A stretch of 64,000 nt of DNA from Saccharomycopsis fibuligera x Saccharomycopsis cf. fibuligera (Eukaryota > Ascomycota > Saccharomycetes > Ascoideales > Saccharomycopsidaceae). Below, in pieces: positions 21,985 through 32,251 of this stretch; within the stretch, counting starts at the first letter, position 1; the number at the start of each line of letters is the position of its first letter. The stretch lies in contig CP012817.1 in the NCBI GenBank assembly GCA_001936135.1, positions 2,480,001 through 2,544,000 of the forward strand, given 5' to 3'. Below the pieces are notes generated by a model that did no database searches, was not told the DNA's origin, and saw nothing but the letters and a program-made list of their open reading frames with translations. Position numbers and translations under genes: made by a program.

Positions 21985-24384
21985 AGTGGTTGTGAAAAAG
22001 AGGCTCTATTGATATTATTAGTATCATTATTAGTATTATTATTGTTATTATAACTACTACCAAAAATCTCTTTCCCTGCCAGCAGTGTAGAATTTTTACC
22101 ATCATTTCTGGCGGCAATAAGTTCAGGGATTTGCACATAAATAGTATCGAATTGGCGCAAAGCTTTCCAAGCATGGAAGAAATTCTTTGAAATAATTTTC
22201 AAGCACCATCGGAAATTGAAGATTTGATCTTTGAAATAGTTGCAATCGTTAGCATCGACGCTAGTGACGAATAGAATCATGGCGAAAGTTCCAATTAGAG
22301 CAAAATCTGAGCTTGCAGTAGCATACCAGAATGAATGAATATTTTCTGATTTTAGCTGGGTGATGAAGTCAATAGCGGCAGCAAGACGAGACTTTGCCGC
22401 GTTCCGGCAAACTTCAATTAGCTCTTTAGGCTCATTGATGGTTAATGTAGTGATTATTTTCCGATGTAGGGTGATTTCTGCAATGAAGTATGCTAGTTTC
22501 AAGTACGCATTAGAGTTGGGTGATCGGTGGTGGTTATGGGTGTGGTAATCAGTTTTCATTGAAGATTTATCTGAGTGGAACGCAGAGGAAGAAGCAAGAG
22601 AAGTGTTTGATAGTCGAGGAGAAAGTGAAGACCACCAACCTCGGAGCTTTAGCTGTAGCGGCTTGGCAATATTAAGGACCTGCTCAATACTGATGGCTTT
22701 ATTTGAGGCAGATAGAGAGTAAAGGCTGTTGAGAATTTCAGAAACGATCTTGGCTAAATTTATGAGTTCCATGAAGAACATTTTACTCAATTCGTCATTT
22801 GTGCTGTTATTGTTGTTGCTGTTGTTGTTGGGGTCATTCAAATAACTAGCTGAATGAACTGAGGATGTAGGTGAGGCTTTGCTATTACTGTTGTTACCAC
22901 TGTTGCTGTTGCTTGCGGGATTCTGTCTAGCATGCAGCATACTGCTCGCAGTAGACTCTATAAAGTCATCATCAGTCAAGTCATTGACTAGCCAGTTGAC
23001 CCCCAGGATCAAATGCGACGGCCTCGACTCAATCAACGAGATCCATTTATCTTGGAAAAAAGCAGCCCACGCTAATCTTCTCCGTAGGCCCTTTTCCCAC
23101 TTTGGCAACTTCCAAGTACCGCAGTCGACCCCGAGCCCCAACTCTTCCACCAAAGAAACCACTTGGGAACACAAGATCCATTTTCTGTTGAAGCCGTTGC
23201 CGTTATCAGACTCCAAGGGGACGTGCTTGTTGCACTGCAAAAGAAGCAACCCGGCTTGCACTGCAGTAAGCTTGGGTCTTTCAAGCACTTCGAGGAACGT
23301 TTTCTTTGCCACGTTGTATAGCGCTGCGACGTTTGGCTTTGTTCTGCCTATTAGCTTCGCTTCGTTTTCCCAAAGCTCCATCGAGAGTAAGTATACGGCG
23401 CTTAGCAAGGGAGCGCTGACTTCCTTGTAGCCGCGCTCATACTTTTCCAAAAATACCTTCTTGTGCAAAATGGGGTAGAACGGATGAATAAACTTGAAGT
23501 ACATCTCGATCAAGATGGGGCCGTACGGTTTGACGATGCTCTCAATTTCTTCCAAGTCTTTGAACGACTGCAAGTACAACTGATCGGTGTAGTCTTCTCT
23601 GAGCAAAAAGCGAGAAAAGTTGTCAACTTTACGGAGCGAGATGCCTTCGGTTAGCTGGACCTGGTCAATGTTGCTGAGTCGCATGTGGTTGACTAGGATG
23701 CTGTCGTAGATGGATGACGAGCCGATATAGAACGACGACCTTGGGTACTGGCCCTTTATTTTCTTGACCGGGTTTCTGGACTTGGGGTCGACGGGCATGC
23801 TGGAGACGCTCCCTGTTCTTCTGATTTTGCTGGCGCTGGCGTTGCTGTTGCTTTTGGCGCTATTGCTGCCGTTCGCGTTAGAGTGTGCGTACGGCGACCG
23901 GTGGTTGTTCAGAGGGCTCGTGTACTTTGGGGCCACGTCTCTTTTTTTGGTCTGGTGTGCAAACTCGTTGCCGCTGTTGGTGTCGTAGTCTTCCAGTTGC
24001 TGGTGCTTATGCTGGTGCTGCTGGTGCTGCTGGTGCTGCTGGTGCTGCTGGTGCTGCTGGTGCTGCTGGTGCTGCTGCTGACGGGCCGCATTCCCACCAA
24101 CGCTGCGCGAGGTGCTGGCGGCTGGCATTGTATGGCTTTGTTGGCTTGGGGTGGTGATCCCGTTGTCATTATCGCCACTGCCACTGTCGTTGTTGCTGTT
24201 GTTGTTGTTGCCGCTGCTGTTTGGAGATTGGTGATGGTTGAAACCGTTCGACTGCTGGGCGGCTGCCGGTGCAGCGTTGTTGCCGCTGCTGTTATTGGAC
24301 GTGCTAGTGCCACTGTATCCGTTCTGAGCGTGGCCACCGCCGTCGCCTGAGTTATGGTCGAAAGCGTTTGCGAGGCTTTGGTTC

Positions 24385-24422
<38 letters not shown>

Positions 24423-24563
24423 TGCCTCTTGATTGTCGAATCTGTCCATGCCTGAGGCCACAGGATGCAGATCTGCCGCTGCTGCTGGCGCGCCAGCAGT
24501 GGACAAGTCAAAGAAGTGAAAGTCTATTTCGTCGTCTGGGTTCCATGAATCAAAGGCTTCCAT
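20928..24563 (-). CDS. DAL81: Dal81/TamA-type transcriptional regulator lacking the zinc cluster
   Basis: This 1211-residue protein has a fungal-specific transcription-factor core. In S. cerevisiae, Dal81 co-activates genes for alternative nitrogen sources (GABA, urea/allantoin, amino-acid permeases) together with pathway-specific factors. The family-like block QYPRSSFYIGSSSIYDS is at about residues 265-281. It is followed by the middle homology region (YFKFIHPFYPILHKKVFLEK, about 350) and the RRRLAWAAFFQDKWISLIESRPSHL segment near 500. Flanks are extremely low-complexity: Asn/Gln repeats and a (QHQ)n tract at about 165-190 N-terminally, then poly-Q, poly-N and poly-P C-terminally. Oddly, there is no cysteine before about residue 441. 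The Zn2Cys6 cluster that normally sits just before the YPRSxFYIG block is therefore absent, and none lies upstream within 280 bp. Family assignment is from conserved blocks by memory; another Zn2Cys6-family paralogue is possible. Confidence 0.78.
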
Positions 24564-25002
24564 GATGCTGTTGGCGTGTGCAAACTAGCCGACACTTTCA
24601 TGAATGGGCGCGGGGAGGGAGACGAGGACAACGTGTGACAAAACAACAGCAAGATCAGCAAAGATTGGGTGATATTTCGGTTTCGGGACTCAGACTCGTA
24701 AGCGCCGCCGCTGGAAATAAGACACAAAAAAAAATAAATAAAAAAAAAAAAAATAAGAAAACCGGATAACGTGGACGGCCAACGGGGAAAAAAAGCCTGG
24801 CGACAACGGAAATCTAAACGGGACGTGTGTATGGTCGGGCGCAAGACGCTGGTCCTGGCGTTCCTGTGCGGCTGTTTGATAGCGCCTCTGCTTGAAATCG
24901 CTTGCGGCCGTGGTAGCGTGGATGGATATAGTCGCTGTGCGCTGGTTCAGGGTGGTGGTGTGGACTTGGCTCGTTGGATCGCTGGATCGCTGGCCAGTGC
25001 TG

Positions 25003-25040
25003 ATGAATTCAAAGATGAATTCAGAGATGAATTCAGAACG
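25003..25040. repeat. 12-bp tandem repeat
   Basis: About three copies of a GATGAATTCAGA-type unit, each with an EcoRI-like GAATTC core, in the KGD1/Dal81-like spacer. Confidence 0.7.
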
Positions 25041-25087
25041 TCAGACCCGGTTACGAGCCCTTGCCGGTCAAGCGATAAGCACACAAT

Positions 25088-25152
25088 CAACAGTCAACAA
25101 TCAACAATCGACAATCGACAATCGACAATCGACAATCGACAATCGACAATCG
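25088..25152. repeat. 7-bp tandem repeat (ACAATCG)n
   Basis: Five to six near-perfect copies of ACAATCG, preceded by degenerate ACAATCA/ACAGTCA copies and ending in CGGCAGTCGG. Confidence 0.8.
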
Positions 25153-25235
25153 GCAGTCGGGGGACCACAGTTGCACCCGTCTGTCTGGCAATTGTGTCAC
25201 CGAATTAGGTTCAGCCGGTGCAAGCAAGCGAACTT

Positions 25236-25279
25236 AGTACGTAGTGCGCGTAGCGCGTAGTGTGTAGCGCGTAGCGCGG
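25236..25279. repeat. GTAGCGC-type short tandem repeat
   Basis: Several imperfect copies of GTAGCGC/GTAGTGT units; very CpG-rich in an otherwise AT-rich genome. Confidence 0.7.
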
Positions 25280-25848
25280 AAGAGACATGGCCGCTGCCTG
25301 CCGGCCTGTGTGCGAGAACAGCTGCCCTGCCAATGGGCTGAGCCTCTCGGCGAGGATGGAGGGTGGAGACAGAATTCTATTCTTTTCTCCTTGGTGTGCG
25401 CGGACCGCCGTTCTCTCGCAGAGAATGAGCCACTGCTAGTGGCGGTGTCTGAGTAAGCCACTTGTGTGGTGGTGTCTGCTGTCAAGTGGGGCCCCACCCC
25501 ACCCCCACCACATATGGTGCACTGGTGGGTTAGGGGCCCGGACGGCCCCTCATGGTGTATGGGTGTAGACTATGTAATTGCTGACTCAGGGTGGTGTTAC
25601 GGGCCCGGGTCCCGGGTCCCGTGCACACCCGTGCACCTCAAGACCAAGGCCCAGGCACATCCGTGCACCGTATTGCTGCATCGGCGCCGTGCCGCGGCTC
25701 TTCGGCCGCGCTGAGAGTAAGTAGCAGTGGGTACCGCTCCGGCGGCGTCTGCTTTGGCAGATCCGGCCCCGACTTCCGCTGGCAGCAGCCGCTGTTCGCA
25801 ACGGACAGCGCACCGGCTGCTGGCCGGATTAGCTTCTTGGCTGCTGTG

Positions 25849-25853
25849 ATTGG
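25849..25853 (-). promoter_or_regulatory. CCAAT box (possible Hap2/3/5 site) upstream of KGD1
   Basis: The plus strand reads ATTGG inside TGTGATTGGCTG, so CCAAT is on the minus strand, ~470 bp before the KGD1 ATG. Hap-complex control of KGD1 is known in S. cerevisiae. The site here is inferred from the pentamer alone. Confidence 0.3.
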
Positions 25854-26321
25854 CTGTCCTGGAGGCAAAGCACGCCGCTTATCCGCCCATCCGCCCCCGG
25901 CCCCAGCTTTCGGGCACAGCGTATGGGCTCTGCTCAGCGCACCCACCGCTGCCCTCTTTTTTTTCCTTTCTTCGCAGTCTCAGCTCTGGTATTTTTATTT
26001 TATCTGTCTTGTATTTCCCTCCTCCTCCCAACCATCCTGGTGCTCGTTTCCTCACAGGTCGCTCACCCTTCTGCCACAGGTAATACACACACACGTTGCA
26101 ACATCCCTCTTGGTCAAAGCTGCTAGCCTCTCTGACCAGTTCGTTTTCGCTATCGTCCGTCCGCCCCTTTCCTCTCCAGCTTTATCTCATCTCCTACCCC
26201 AGCTTTCCCTCGCCACGACTTTGTTCCATAGGTTGTCGCCGCTCTATACCACACAACGGCAATCGCCCTAGCCCGACACACAACACAGCCTTGCTGTACT
26301 CAGCTGCCAGTTCACACCACG

Positions 26322-29300
26322 ATGTTGAGGGCCTTCAGAAACTCCTCCAGAAACCATTTGCTCAGATCAAGGGCCAAGGCCGGCATTGCCGGCCTTGCTA
26401 GACAGCCTTCCGCCGTCTTGTCCAGGTGCCTTGCTACTTCCAACGATGCCTTCTTGCAGACCACCAACGCAAACTACATTGACGAAATGTACGCCGCCTG
26501 GAAGCAGGACCCTTCGTCCGTCCACGTCTCGTGGCAGGCGTATTTCAAGAACTTGAAAGGCGGCGTGCCTGCCTCCCTGGCGTTCACTGCTCCTCCCTCC
26601 ATTGTGCCAAACGCCATTGGCCAAGGCATCCCGACCATTTCGACCGACGGCGGCAGCAGCTCCGTCAACTTGCACTTGAAGGTCCAGTTGCTTGTCAGAG
26701 CCTACCAGGTCAGAGGCCACCAGATCTCCAAGTTGGACCCCTTGGGCCTTAGTTTCGGCGACGACGCCTCCAGATCCGTGCCAAAAGAGTTGAGCCTCGA
26801 GTACTACGGCTTCAGCGAGAAGGACTTGGACGCCGAGATCACCTTGGGTCCAGGTATCTTGAACAATTTTGCCACCAACCACGGCATCCAAACCTTGAAG
26901 TTGAGAGAAATCGTCGACTACTTGAAGACCATCTACTCCGGCCATTTTGCCGTCGAATATACCCACATTCCGTCCAGAGAGAAGTGCGACTGGATCAGAC
27001 AAAGATTGGAAAACCCAAGTCCGTTCAAGTTCACCCCTGACCAAAAGAGACAGATCTTGGACCGTTTGATCTGGTCCACCTCTTTTGAAACCTTCTTGTC
27101 CACCAAGTTCCCTAGCGACAAGAGATTCGGCTTGGAAGGGGCCGAGTCTTTGATCCCGGGTTTCAAAGCCTTGATTGACAGATCGGTGGAGTTGGGTGTC
27201 GAAGATGTTGTCATTGGTATGGCCCACCGTGGCAGATTGAACATGTTGTCCAACGTTGTTAGAAAACCAAACGAGTCAATCTTCTCTGAGTTCAACGGCT
27301 CCAAGGTCAACGACGTTGGGTCCGGCGACGTCAAGTACCACTTGGGTATGAACTACCAGAGACCAACCACTAGCGGCAAGCACGTCAACTTGTCCTTGGT
27401 TGCCAACCCATCCCACTTGGAGGCCGAAGATCCTGTTGTCTTGGGTAGAACTAGAGCCGTTCAGCACTACAAGAACGACATTGGTGAGTTCAACAAGGCC
27501 ATGGGCGTCTTGGTCCATGGTGACGCTGCCTTCACCGCCCAAGGCGTGGTGTACGAAACCACTGGCTTGAGCGCCTTGCCAGCTTACACCACCGGTGGTT
27601 CCGTTCACGTCATCATCAATAACCAGATTGGGTTCACCACTGACCCAAGAAACGCCAGATCCACGGCTTATGCCTCTGATATCGCCAAGTCCATCAATGC
27701 GCCAATTTTCCACGTCAACGCCGATGACGTTGAAGCAGTGGTGTTTGTCAACAACTTGGCTGCAGAATGGAGAGCCACCTTCCACTCTGATGTTATCATC
27801 GATTTGGTTGGGTACAGAAAGCACGGCCACAATGAAACCGATCAGCCATCTTTCACGCAGCCATTGATGTACAAGAAGGTTAACGAAAAGAAGTCGGTCA
27901 TTGACATCTACATCAACAAATTGATTGAGGAGAAAACTTTCACCACCGAGGATATCGACGAGCACAAAAAGTGGGTTTGGGGCCTCTTGGAAGAGTCTTT
28001 CAACAAGTCCAAGGAGTACAAGCCAACTTCAAGAGAATGGCTTACGACCCCATGGGAAGGTTTCAAGTCTCCAAAGGAATTGGCCACTGAAATCTTGCCA
28101 CACTTGCCAACTGCTGTTGACGAATCAACCATCAAGAAGGTTGGTCAAGTCAGTGCATCTTGGCCAGAAAAGGACTTTGAAGTGCACAGAAACTTGAAGA
28201 GAATTTTGAACAACAGAAAGAAGGCCGTGGAAAGCGGTGAAGGTATCGACTGGGCCACTGGTGAAGCTATTGCCTTTGGTACTCTTGTAGACGAGGGTTA
28301 CCACGTTAGAGTTTCCGGGCAAGATGTTGAGAGAGGTACCTTCTCTCAAAGACACGCAGTCTTGCACGACCAAAACTCTGACAACACCTACACCCCATTG
28401 AAGCACGTTTCTGACAAGCAGGCTGACTTTATCATTTCCAACTCCTCCTTGTCGGAATACGGGGTTATGGGTTTCGAGTACGGTTACTCTTTGACATCCC
28501 CAGATGCCTTGATTATGTGGGAAGCTCAATTCGGTGATTTCGCCAACACTGCCCAGGTCATCATTGACCAGTTCATCTGCTCTGGTGAAAGTAAATGGAA
28601 GCAAAGATCTGGCTTAGTCTTGTCCTTGCCTCACGGTTACGATGGTCAAGGTCCTGAACATTCCTCTGCCAGAATTGAAAGATACTTGCAGTTAGTCAAC
28701 GAGGACCCAAGATACTTCCCAAGCGAGGAGAAATTGCACAGACAACACCAAGACTGCAATGTCCAGGTTGCATACCCAACCACTCCAGCCAACTACTTCC
28801 ATCTCTTGAGAAGACAAATGCACAGACAATTCAGAAAGCCTTTGATTCTCTTTTTCTCCAAGTCTTTGCTTAGACATCCATTGGCAAGATCTTCCATTAG
28901 CGAATTCACCGGCGACTCACACTTCCAGTGGATCATTGAGGATGTCGAGTTGGGCAAAAGCATCAACACCAGAGACGGCATCAACAGATTAGTCCTCTGC
29001 TCTGGTCAAGTCTACGTCAACTTGGTCAAAAAGAGACAATCTTTGGAAAACAAGGACACTGCCTTCGTGAAGATTGAACAGTTGCACCCATTCCCATTCA
29101 GCCAATTGAGAGACTTGTTGAACCAGTATCCAAACTTGCAAGAGATTGTCTGGTGTCAAGAAGAGCCACTCAACTACGGTTCCTGGTCGTACGCTCACCC
29201 AAGATTGCAAACTACCTTGAAGGAAACCGAAAAGTACAAGGATTACACTATCAGATATGCCGGTAGAGATCCAAGTGCTTCCATTGCCACCGGGTTGAAG

Positions 29301-29357
29301 TCCACTCATCTTGCTGAAGAAGAGGCCTTCTTGAATGATGTTTTCAACCACAAATAA
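26322..29357 (+). CDS. KGD1: 2-oxoglutarate dehydrogenase E1, mitochondrial
   Basis: This is the 1011-residue thiamine-diphosphate-dependent E1 subunit of the TCA-cycle 2-oxoglutarate dehydrogenase complex. It decarboxylates 2-oxoglutarate and passes the succinyl group to the E2 lipoyl domain. An Arg-rich, acid-free presequence ([21 protein letters not shown]) targets the matrix, followed by the conserved [21 protein letters not shown]1 N-terminal segment. Other hallmarks are [11 protein letters not shown] at about residue 300, [13 protein letters not shown] at about 400, [14 protein letters not shown] at about 500, [13 protein letters not shown] at about 712 and [14 protein letters not shown] at about 770. 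It ends at the usual family C terminus (LNDVFNHK). Codon choice is strongly C/G-ending, as for a highly expressed gene. An open frame continues in phase beyond the TAA stop (listed separately). Long antisense frames inside the gene are codon-bias shadows. Confidence 0.98.
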   Translation: MLRAFRNSSRNHLLRSRAKAGIAGLARQPSAVLSRCLATSNDAFLQTTNANYIDEMYAAWKQDPSSVHVSWQAYFKNLKGGVPASLAFTAPPSIVPNAIGQGIPTISTDGGSSSVNLHLKVQLLVRAYQVRGHQISKLDPLGLSFGDDASRSVPKELSLEYYGFSEKDLDAEITLGPGILNNFATNHGIQTLKLREIVDYLKTIYSGHFAVEYTHIPSREKCDWIRQRLENPSPFKFTPDQKRQILDRLIWSTSFETFLSTKFPSDKRFGLEGAESLIPGFKALIDRSVELGVEDVVIGMAHRGRLNMLSNVVRKPNESIFSEFNGSKVNDVGSGDVKYHLGMNYQRPTTSGKHVNLSLVANPSHLEAEDPVVLGRTRAVQHYKNDIGEFNKAMGVLVHGDAAFTAQGVVYETTGLSALPAYTTGGSVHVIINNQIGFTTDPRNARSTAYASDIAKSINAPIFHVNADDVEAVVFVNNLAAEWRATFHSDVIIDLVGYRKHGHNETDQPSFTQPLMYKKVNEKKSVIDIYINKLIEEKTFTTEDIDEHKKWVWGLLEESFNKSKEYKPTSREWLTTPWEGFKSPKELATEILPHLPTAVDESTIKKVGQVSASWPEKDFEVHRNLKRILNNRKKAVESGEGIDWATGEAIAFGTLVDEGYHVRVSGQDVERGTFSQRHAVLHDQNSDNTYTPLKHVSDKQADFIISNSSLSEYGVMGFEYGYSLTSPDALIMWEAQFGDFANTAQVIIDQFICSGESKWKQRSGLVLSLPHGYDGQGPEHSSARIERYLQLVNEDPRYFPSEEKLHRQHQDCNVQVAYPTTPANYFHLLRRQMHRQFRKPLILFFSKSLLRHPLARSSISEFTGDSHFQWIIEDVELGKSINTRDGINRLVLCSGQVYVNLVKKRQSLENKDTAFVKIEQLHPFPFSQLRDLLNQYPNLQEIVWCQEEPLNYGSWSYAHPRLQTTLKETEKYKDYTIRYAGRDPSASIATGLKSTHLAEEEAFLNDVFNHK

Positions 29358-29573
29358 CTAGCCGGAGGGCCGATATTGTCGGAGCCGAAGCCGGAACTGG
29401 AAGATATTGAGCGTGTTGGTGACCAGATATCGTCACCAGCATCCGCAGTTTCGCCTCCATCAGCAGCATCCAAGCCAGCATCAGAAGCGGCAACAGCATC
29501 GCCAAACGGGCCCCAGGATAAAGAATCAGAGCCATCAATAATGAGCAAGATCAGAAAGTTTTTCTACTATTGA
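29358..29573 (+). other. In-frame open extension after the KGD1 stop
   Basis: After the TAA (followed by CTAG) the KGD1 frame stays open for 71 sense codons to a TGA at 29571-29573. It would encode an acidic, Pro/Ser/Ala-rich segment (for example EDIERVGDQISSPASA) ending in a basic-aromatic SKIRKFFYY. No ATG opens it near the KGD1 stop; the first is late, near the end. It could be a stop-readthrough extension, an alternative 3' exon or chance. It contains an in-frame CTG, a codon avoided in other genes here, which argues mildly against translation. The same DNA is also open on the opposite strand. Confidence 0.25.
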
Positions 29574-29963
29574 AAATGTTGGTCAGTAAAGTGTGACTGT
29601 TTGTCTATGTTATTGTTATTGTTATTGTTATTACTATATATACGTTAGATATCTATTTTCTATCTTGTTACTATTTACAACATTTTTGTCAAGTTACTTT
29701 TTATCACTTCCTCTCGAAAATCTCCCAACCATATTTTATATCATCAATATTATCATATCATTGTTATTAGTCCCGCTTCGACGCTCTCTGTAGGCGAATG
29801 CGCTTGACTGTTGTGCACCGAGAGTTTTCCATCACAGTACATAGGCCCGTCCCGGATGACCGTTGGTGTTTGATATTACCGCCAACACGGTGCTAAGATA
29901 TGCAAGTATCACGCCAGCATATGCGCCGTGCTGCTGGCTGGCACCGAGAGGAAATCTCTGGCG

Positions 29964-29986
29964 AAAAAAAAAAAAAAAAAAAAAAA
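29964..29986. repeat. 23-nt poly(A) tract
   Basis: Uninterrupted A run ~190 bp upstream of the GGC1 ATG. Unlike most tracts here it sits in a promoter, in A orientation relative to the gene. Confidence 0.95.
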
Positions 29987-30087
29987 TAAAAAAAATTTCA
30001 CTCAGGAAACGGAGAGATAGTGAAATAAAATAGTCATACCGTACAAACCTGGCTGCGCTGATTGATTTTGGTTGGCACGCATTTCAG

Positions 30088-30095
30088 TATATATT
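30088..30095 (+). promoter_or_regulatory. TATA element of GGC1
   Basis: TATATATT-like sequence ~85 bp upstream of the GGC1 ATG, within the normal yeast TATA-to-ATG range. Confidence 0.4.
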
Positions 30096-30174
30096 CCATA
30101 CTTATCATCGTCAAGACAAACTTGCCGCGTTCTCAACAGACTTGGAGACAAACCTGTAACAACTAATCGACAAA

Positions 30175-31080
30175 ATGGCCCCATCACACACAGACAAAAA
30201 GCAATCTGGTGTTGCCAGAGTTCTCGGATCCGCATCTGCTGGTATTTGCGAAATTGGGGTGTTCCACCCAGTGGACACCATTTCCAAGAGATTGATGTCC
30301 AACACAACCAAGGTGACCAACTTGAGCGCTTTGAACAACGTCATCTTCAGAGAACATGCAAGAGAAGCATTTGGCAAGAGAGTGTTCACCCTTTTCCCGG
30401 GCTTGGGCTACGCCGCTGTGTACAAGGTCTTGCAGAGAGTGTACAAGTATGGTGGACAGCCGTTCGTCAACGAAGGACTCACCAAGAACTTCAAGGCCAC
30501 GTACGAAAACGCGTTTGGCGCAAAGACGGGCAAGGCGCTCTTGAGTGCCACGGCCGGCTCGGTGATCGGGATCGGAGAGGTGGTGCTCTTGCCGTTGGAC
30601 GTCCTCAAGATCAAGAGACAGACAAACCCGGAGGCCTTCAAGGGCAGGGGCTTTGTCAAGATCTTGGCCGACGAAGGGTTGGGCCTCTACAGAGGATGGG
30701 GCTGGACCATGGCCAGAAACGCCCCGGGGTCGTTTGCGTTGTTTGGCGGCAACGCCTTTGCCAAAGAGTACGTCTTGGGCTTGACCGATTACTCCAGCGC
30801 CACCTGGGGACAAAACTTTGTCAGCTCGATTTTCGGTGCCAGCGCGTCCTTGATTGTCAGCGCCCCGTTGGACGTGATCAAGACCAGAATCCAAAACAGA
30901 AACTTCGAAAACCCGGAATCCGGGATCACCATTTTGAAGAACATCGTCAAGAACGAGGGCGTCACTGCGTTCTTCAAAGGGTTGACTCCGAAGTTGTTGA
31001 CCACCGGCCCCAAGTTGGTGTTTTCTTTTGCGTTGGCGCAGACCTTGATTCCAGCGTTTGACCAGTTGTTCAAGAACTGA
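30175..31080 (+). CDS. GGC1: Mitochondrial GTP/GDP carrier
   Basis: This 301-residue inner-membrane carrier exchanges mitochondrial GDP for cytosolic GTP; in S. cerevisiae it (Ggc1/Yhm1) is also needed for iron homeostasis and mtDNA maintenance. It has the three-fold mitochondrial-carrier architecture with a PxD signature at the end of each odd helix: HPVDTISKR near residue 31, LPLDVLKIKR near 139 and APLDVIKTRI near 231. The HTDKKQSGVARVLGSASAG start, GLGYAAVYKVLQRVYKYGGQ and the C-terminal GLTPKLLTTGPKLVFSFALA match Ggc1 almost residue for residue. Codon use is strongly GC-ending, like KGD1. The stop is followed immediately by extremely GC-rich repeated DNA. Confidence 0.97.
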   Translation: MAPSHTDKKQSGVARVLGSASAGICEIGVFHPVDTISKRLMSNTTKVTNLSALNNVIFREHAREAFGKRVFTLFPGLGYAAVYKVLQRVYKYGGQPFVNEGLTKNFKATYENAFGAKTGKALLSATAGSVIGIGEVVLLPLDVLKIKRQTNPEAFKGRGFVKILADEGLGLYRGWGWTMARNAPGSFALFGGNAFAKEYVLGLTDYSSATWGQNFVSSIFGASASLIVSAPLDVIKTRIQNRNFENPESGITILKNIVKNEGVTAFFKGLTPKLLTTGPKLVFSFALAQTLIPAFDQLFKN

Positions 31081-31458
31081 GCGTGCGAGCGATCTTGCGA
31101 GCGTGCGAGCGGCCGCGCGCCGCTCCCGCGCCGCTCCCGCGCCCCGGCCTCAGTTCCCGCCGCGCCCCAGTCTACTTACTGCTTGTACATAAGGTATACC
31201 TAATCTCTATAGACGCCGCGTGTTTAGCGAAATGGCCGTGGAGGCCGCGATAGCGTAGACGCCCGCGGGCGAGCCCGCCCGCATCCGCAGCGCGCCGGCC
31301 GGCGCTGGGCGTGCGTGTAGCAGTAGCGTGCGCGTGGTGAGCGCTGCGCGCACTACGCGCACCTGAGCTCCTGAAGGCAACCTGCTTGCTTACGTCAGCG
31401 TCCGGTCCGCGCGGTTGTATTCTGGCGGGCGAAGCTCGCGGCAGTTGCTTGCCGCGGC

Positions 31459-31518
31459 AAGCCGTTTGGTGCCGCCGCAAACCGTTTGGTGCCACCGCAA
31501 GCCGTTTGGCGCCACCGC
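31459..31518. repeat. 20-bp tandem repeat, three copies
   Basis: Three adjacent copies of AAGCCGTTTGGTGCCACCGC (copies at 31459, 31479 and 31499) differing by one or two bases each. Confidence 0.85.
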
Positions 31519-31652
31519 CAGCAATACTGGCGCCACGCGCCCCCGGGCGTTACGTACGAGCAGAGCAATCGCGGCCGCCGCCACACGCCGCCATACGCTG
31601 TCGTTGCTCTGTGTGCGCTGTGCTGTGCTGAGATCCCGCACTCGTACTCGCG

Positions 31653-31660
31653 CACGTGAC
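31653..31660 (+). promoter_or_regulatory. CACGTGAC, Cbf1-type E-box
   Basis: CACGTGAC ~590 bp upstream of the RTN1 ATG. The core is the bHLH (Cbf1-type) site. Function is inferred from the motif only. Confidence 0.3.
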
Positions 31661-32251
31661 GCAAGGGCATGGCATGGCATGGCAGACCACCGCATCGTAC
31701 GGTACCCCTATTCGGTGGCGAGACACGGGTAACGGGCCGCAGACGATGGCAACTTAAGCGCCGGAGATCAGCGCGCACACACACGACCGCGCTCTGGTTT
31801 TTTGCCCACTCTGCCATTCCGTTCTGTCTTGTGCTGTTCTGGCTCGCTTTTCCTGGACGTTTCTCCCAGATATCTTGTTTTGCCATCGTGGGCTGTGTCC
31901 AATTGAGTTTGTAATTGCTCTGTGTCGCTTCTCTGGATTGCAATTGCACCACCCGCTCCTCTGCCCGCTGACAGCTCTTGTGACAACCTGTATCTGACGC
32001 ACACTTCTCTTCGCTTCTCTGCTGCCTGAAACTCAATTTTTTTCTCGCACCAGTTTTTTTTTCTTCCGTTGCTGTCTTCGGATTTCATTTATTTAAATCA
32101 CCCTTTCCCTTGCTATTCTCGCAATTGCCGTCCCCTTTTTTCTTTACTCTCGAGCACTCTTTCTGCCCAGGACTATCGCCTTCACAGAACACTGACTGTC
32201 GCAACGCAACACAGCGCAACACAGCACAACACACACTACACACACCACACA

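Larger units (their letters stand above)
24564..26321. other. Divergent GC-rich spacer Dal81-like / KGD1
   Basis: 1.76 kb holding both promoters. An A-rich stretch (24724-24760) lies near the Dal81-like start. From ~24780 to ~26000 the base composition is strikingly GC-rich for intergenic yeast DNA and contains several short tandem repeats. Pyrimidine-rich DNA at 25950-26220 precedes the KGD1 ATG and is probably its 5' leader. Reading frames of up to 226 codons here look like by-products of GC richness (Arg/Pro/His/Ser-rich, no domain). Confidence 0.55.
29574..30174. other. Spacer KGD1-GGC1
   Basis: 600 bp with a (TTATTG)-type microsatellite at about 29608-29632, a 23-nt A tract at 29964-29986 and a TATATATT element near 30088 that probably serves GGC1. 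No gene seen. Confidence 0.5.
31081..32251. other. GC-rich spacer GGC1-RTN1 with short repeats
   Basis: 1.17 kb. The first ~650 bp are very GC-rich with GCGTGCGAGCG and CGCCGCTCCC-type direct repeats directly after the GGC1 stop. Palindromic GC clusters lie around 31258-31320 and a 20-bp triplicate repeat at 31459-31518. The last ~250 bp are pyrimidine-rich with ACAC repeats, probably the RTN1 5' leader. Open frames on both strands (up to 213 codons on the minus strand) look like GC by-products. Confidence 0.55.

Noticed and set aside
25591-26271. 226-codon frame upstream of KGD1
   Set aside because: GC-rich DNA with few stops. The product is Arg/Pro/Ser-rich, overlaps the probable KGD1 leader and has no domain.
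26367-27227. 286-codon antisense frame inside KGD1
   Set aside because: A shadow of the strong C/G-ending codon bias of KGD1. Similar shadows occur in GGC1.
31395-32036. 213-codon minus-strand frame upstream of RTN1
   Set aside because: Arises from CpG-rich repeats and has several competing frames on both strands.
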